This document shows, one piece after another, positions 14,096-15,960 of a stretch of 15,960 nucleotides of DNA; position 1 is the first letter of the stretch; each line of letters opens with the position of its first letter. The DNA comes from JBFISM01 sp041608535 (lineage in GTDB: Bacteria; Actinomycetota; Acidimicrobiia; Spongiisociales; UBA5794). Both the position numbers and the translations under genes were made by a program. Under the pieces are notes generated by a model. It worked only from the letters and a program-made list of their open reading frames with translations, made no database searches and had not been told where the DNA came from. The stretch is taken from NCBI GenBank assembly GCA_041608535.1, contig JBFISM010000085.1, positions 1 through 15,960 on the forward strand, read 5' to 3'.

Positions 14096-15960
14096 GTGAT
14101 CAACAGAGATCCTGTCCCCCTCCAAACCCAGAGTCGATCGCGCCGGCTGCTGTCGTTCGTCTTCATCGGCTTCCTCGTGGTGTTGTTCACGCTGCGATCG
14201 GTTGCCACGTTCTGGACGGATTTCCTGTGGTTCAACGCCCTCGAGCTCGACGGTGTGTGGCGGACATTGATCCTCACGAGGGTGTGGCTGGTGGTGGCGG
14301 CGAGCGTGTTCGCCGGTTCGCTGATTTGGATCAACCTGTGGCTCGCCGATCGGCTGGCGCCGCCTGTGCCAGAGCTCACCGGCAATCCGGACGAGGAGCT
14401 GATCGAACGCTGGCAGGAATGGGTGGGGCCGCGGGTCCGTCTGGTGCGGCTCGTGATCTCGATCGGGCTCGGCCTGTTGCTCGGGCTGGGCGCCTCGCTG
14501 TGGTGGCAGGATTACCTGCTGTTCCGCTTCGGCGGCGATTTCGGAGTGGCCGATCCGATCTTCAACAACGACGTCGGTCTGTACGTCTTCAAACTGCCGT
14601 TTTACCGAGCGATCTTCGGTTGGGTGTTCCAGCTCATGGTGGTCACGCTGATCGCCGCCGGGGTGCTGCACTACCTGAACGGCGGGATCCAGTTCCAGGA
14701 GCGCGTGCGGCGGGTGAGCGCCGGGGTCAAGGTGCATCTGTCCGTGCTCTTCGCCGTGATCGCCGTCCTGAAAGCGTTCGGGTACTGGCTCGACCAGTGG
14801 GAGTTGCTCTACTCACGGCGGGGCAGAGTCGTAGGTGCGTCCTTCACCGACGTGAACGCACAGCTCCCGGCGCTGCGACTGCTCGTCCTCATCTCGCTGG
14901 TGGCGGCGATCATCCTGCTCGTCAACATCTGGTTCCGTGGGTGGAACCTTCCGCTCGTCGCCGGTGGGTTGTGGCTGTTCACCTCGATCGTGGTGGGAGG
15001 CCTGTACCCGGCCATCGTGCAGCGGTTCCAGGTCGCGCCGAACGAGGTCGAACGCGAGGTGCCGTTTGTTGCGCACAACATCGAGTTCACGCGGCAAGCC
15101 TTCGGCCTGGGCGAGGTAGAGGTGCGTCAGTTCGCCGCGTCGTCGTCGCTCGACCGGGGGGCCATCGATGCCAACTCACCCACCATCGACAACATCCGTC
15201 TGTGGGATCCGGCGGTGCTGGAAGACACCTATCGCGAGCTCCAGGAGATCCGCACCTTCTACCGGATCGAGGACGTCGACGTCGATCGGTACGTGCTGGA
15301 TGGCAAACTCACCCAGGTGATGGTATCGGCTCGGGAACTCGACGAGCGCAACATCCCCGGTGGTGGCTGGGTGAACAACACCCTCATCTACACCCATGGC
15401 TTTGGTGCGGTGCTGTCACCGGCCAACGATGTCGCTCCGGGGGGGCAGCCGGCCTTTCTGCTCAAAGACATCCCGCCCGAGACGGATTTCGCAGAGGTCT
15501 CGGTCAGCCAACCGAGGATCTACTTCTCCGACAGTGCCGACATGGACTATCTCATCGTCGCCACCAACGAGGACGAGGTGGACTTCCCGGTGGGGGAGTC
15601 GCAAGTGAGCACCAACCAGTACGACGGTCCAGGCGGGGTCACGCTCGGCGGCATCATGCGTCGGTCGGCGTGGGCGCTTCGGTTTGGCGACGTCGACGTG
15701 CTGATCTCCGGCGAGGTGCGCAGCGACAGCCGGGTGATGCTGGCGAGGAACATTCGGGACCGTGTGGAGCGGGTGGCGCCGTTTCTCCATGCCGATGCAG
15801 ATCCATATCTGGTGCTGCTCGACGGCGAGCTGAAGTGGGTGCTCGATCTGTATACGGTGTCGGCGGCGTTCCCATATTCCTCCGTCGCCAACACCGGCCG
15901 CCTCGACCGCACCGAGGGACTCCCGGTCAACTTCAACTACATCCGCAACCCGGTGAAGGC
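14096..15960 (+). CDS. UPF0182 family membrane protein (N-terminal two thirds, runs off the window)
   Basis: The frame is open from GTG 14096 to the window end, giving about 621 residues; full family members run to roughly 900-1000. Seven hydrophobic helices are visible at about 19-40, 58-81, 115-136, 172-193, 211-232, 259-280 and 284-305. They are followed by a large, probably extracytoplasmic region. Family landmarks are RFQVAPNEVEREVPFVAHNI (310-329), WVNNTLIYTHGFGAVLSPAN, TLGGIMRRSAWALRFGD and a DSRVMLARNIRDRV stretch. Its biochemical function is unknown; it belongs to the same actinobacterial neighbourhood as the PDZ-Lon protein (compare Rv3193c and Rv3194c of M. tuberculosis). GTG was chosen because it precedes the first helix by about 18 residues, lies 30 nt after the previous stop, and has TAGAAT 6 nt upstream. 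The 3' end is missing. Confidence 0.93.
   Translation, partial: MINRDPVPLQTQSRSRRLLSFVFIGFLVVLFTLRSVATFWTDFLWFNALELDGVWRTLILTRVWLVVAASVFAGSLIWINLWLADRLAPPVPELTGNPDEELIERWQEWVGPRVRLVRLVISIGLGLLLGLGASLWWQDYLLFRFGGDFGVADPIFNNDVGLYVFKLPFYRAIFGWVFQLMVVTLIAAGVLHYLNGGIQFQERVRRVSAGVKVHLSVLFAVIAVLKAFGYWLDQWELLYSRRGRVVGASFTDVNAQLPALRLLVLISLVAAIILLVNIWFRGWNLPLVAGGLWLFTSIVVGGLYPAIVQRFQVAPNEVEREVPFVAHNIEFTRQAFGLGEVEVRQFAASSSLDRGAIDANSPTIDNIRLWDPAVLEDTYRELQEIRTFYRIEDVDVDRYVLDGKLTQVMVSARELDERNIPGGGWVNNTLIYTHGFGAVLSPANDVAPGGQPAFLLKDIPPETDFAEVSVSQPRIYFSDSADMDYLIVATNEDEVDFPVGESQVSTNQYDGPGGVTLGGIMRRSAWALRFGDVDVLISGEVRSDSRVMLARNIRDRVERVAPFLHADADPYLVLLDGELKWVLDLYTVSAAFPYSSVANTGRLDRTEGLPVNFNYIRNPVK

Overview
The window is about 64-65% GC by eye, with dense gene packing, frequent GTG starts and an actinobacterial gene complement: a DivIVA-domain coiled-coil protein, a PDZ/Lon-type membrane protein beside a UPF0182 membrane protein, a DUF6159-like membrane protein, and classical glycogen genes. 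I infer a high-GC actinobacterium, possibly of the Acidimicrobiia. The class-level guess is weak because no rRNA or other marker is present.

Layout. (1) 1-2136, + strand: two ATPases of a branched-chain-amino-acid-type (LIV/HAAT) ABC importer, livF-like then livG-like. Each is preceded by a noncoding spacer packed with short palindromes, and the same 22-bp hairpin-bearing repeat lies 16-19 nt before each start codon. (2) 2144-5244, + strand: glgB and glgC, joined by a GTGA start/stop overlap. (3) 5241-10179, - strand, transcribed from right to left: a six-helix membrane protein, bioY, glgX and glgA. The last two also share a GTGA overlap. The glgC and glgA stop codons share the palindrome CTAG, so two convergent operons meet with no intergenic base. 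(4) 10250-15960, + strand: a PDZ-Lon (S16) membrane-anchored protease, a small VOC-fold protein, a 723-residue DivIVA-like protein with a long acidic linker and a distinct C-terminal domain, and the first two thirds of a UPF0182 membrane protein that runs off the end.

How the genes work together. GlgC makes ADP-glucose, GlgA polymerises it, GlgB introduces alpha-1,6 branches and GlgX debranches. The block 2144-8731 is therefore a nearly complete glycogen synthesis and remodelling cassette, split over two convergent transcripts. No glycogen phosphorylase is in the window. BioY, a biotin-uptake S component, sits inside the glgX-glgA transcript. The right-hand block looks like cell-envelope and division functions.

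The points most worth a second look are the GGA-loop hairpin repeat upstream of both transporter ATPases, the DivIVA-like protein whose C-terminus resembles a degenerate phage Mu-F head-morphogenesis motif, the Lys-to-Arg change in the GlgA KxGG motif, and four genes with a TANNNT box 6-7 nt before the start codon, which suggests leaderless transcripts. I found no tRNA, rRNA, CRISPR array or insertion sequence.
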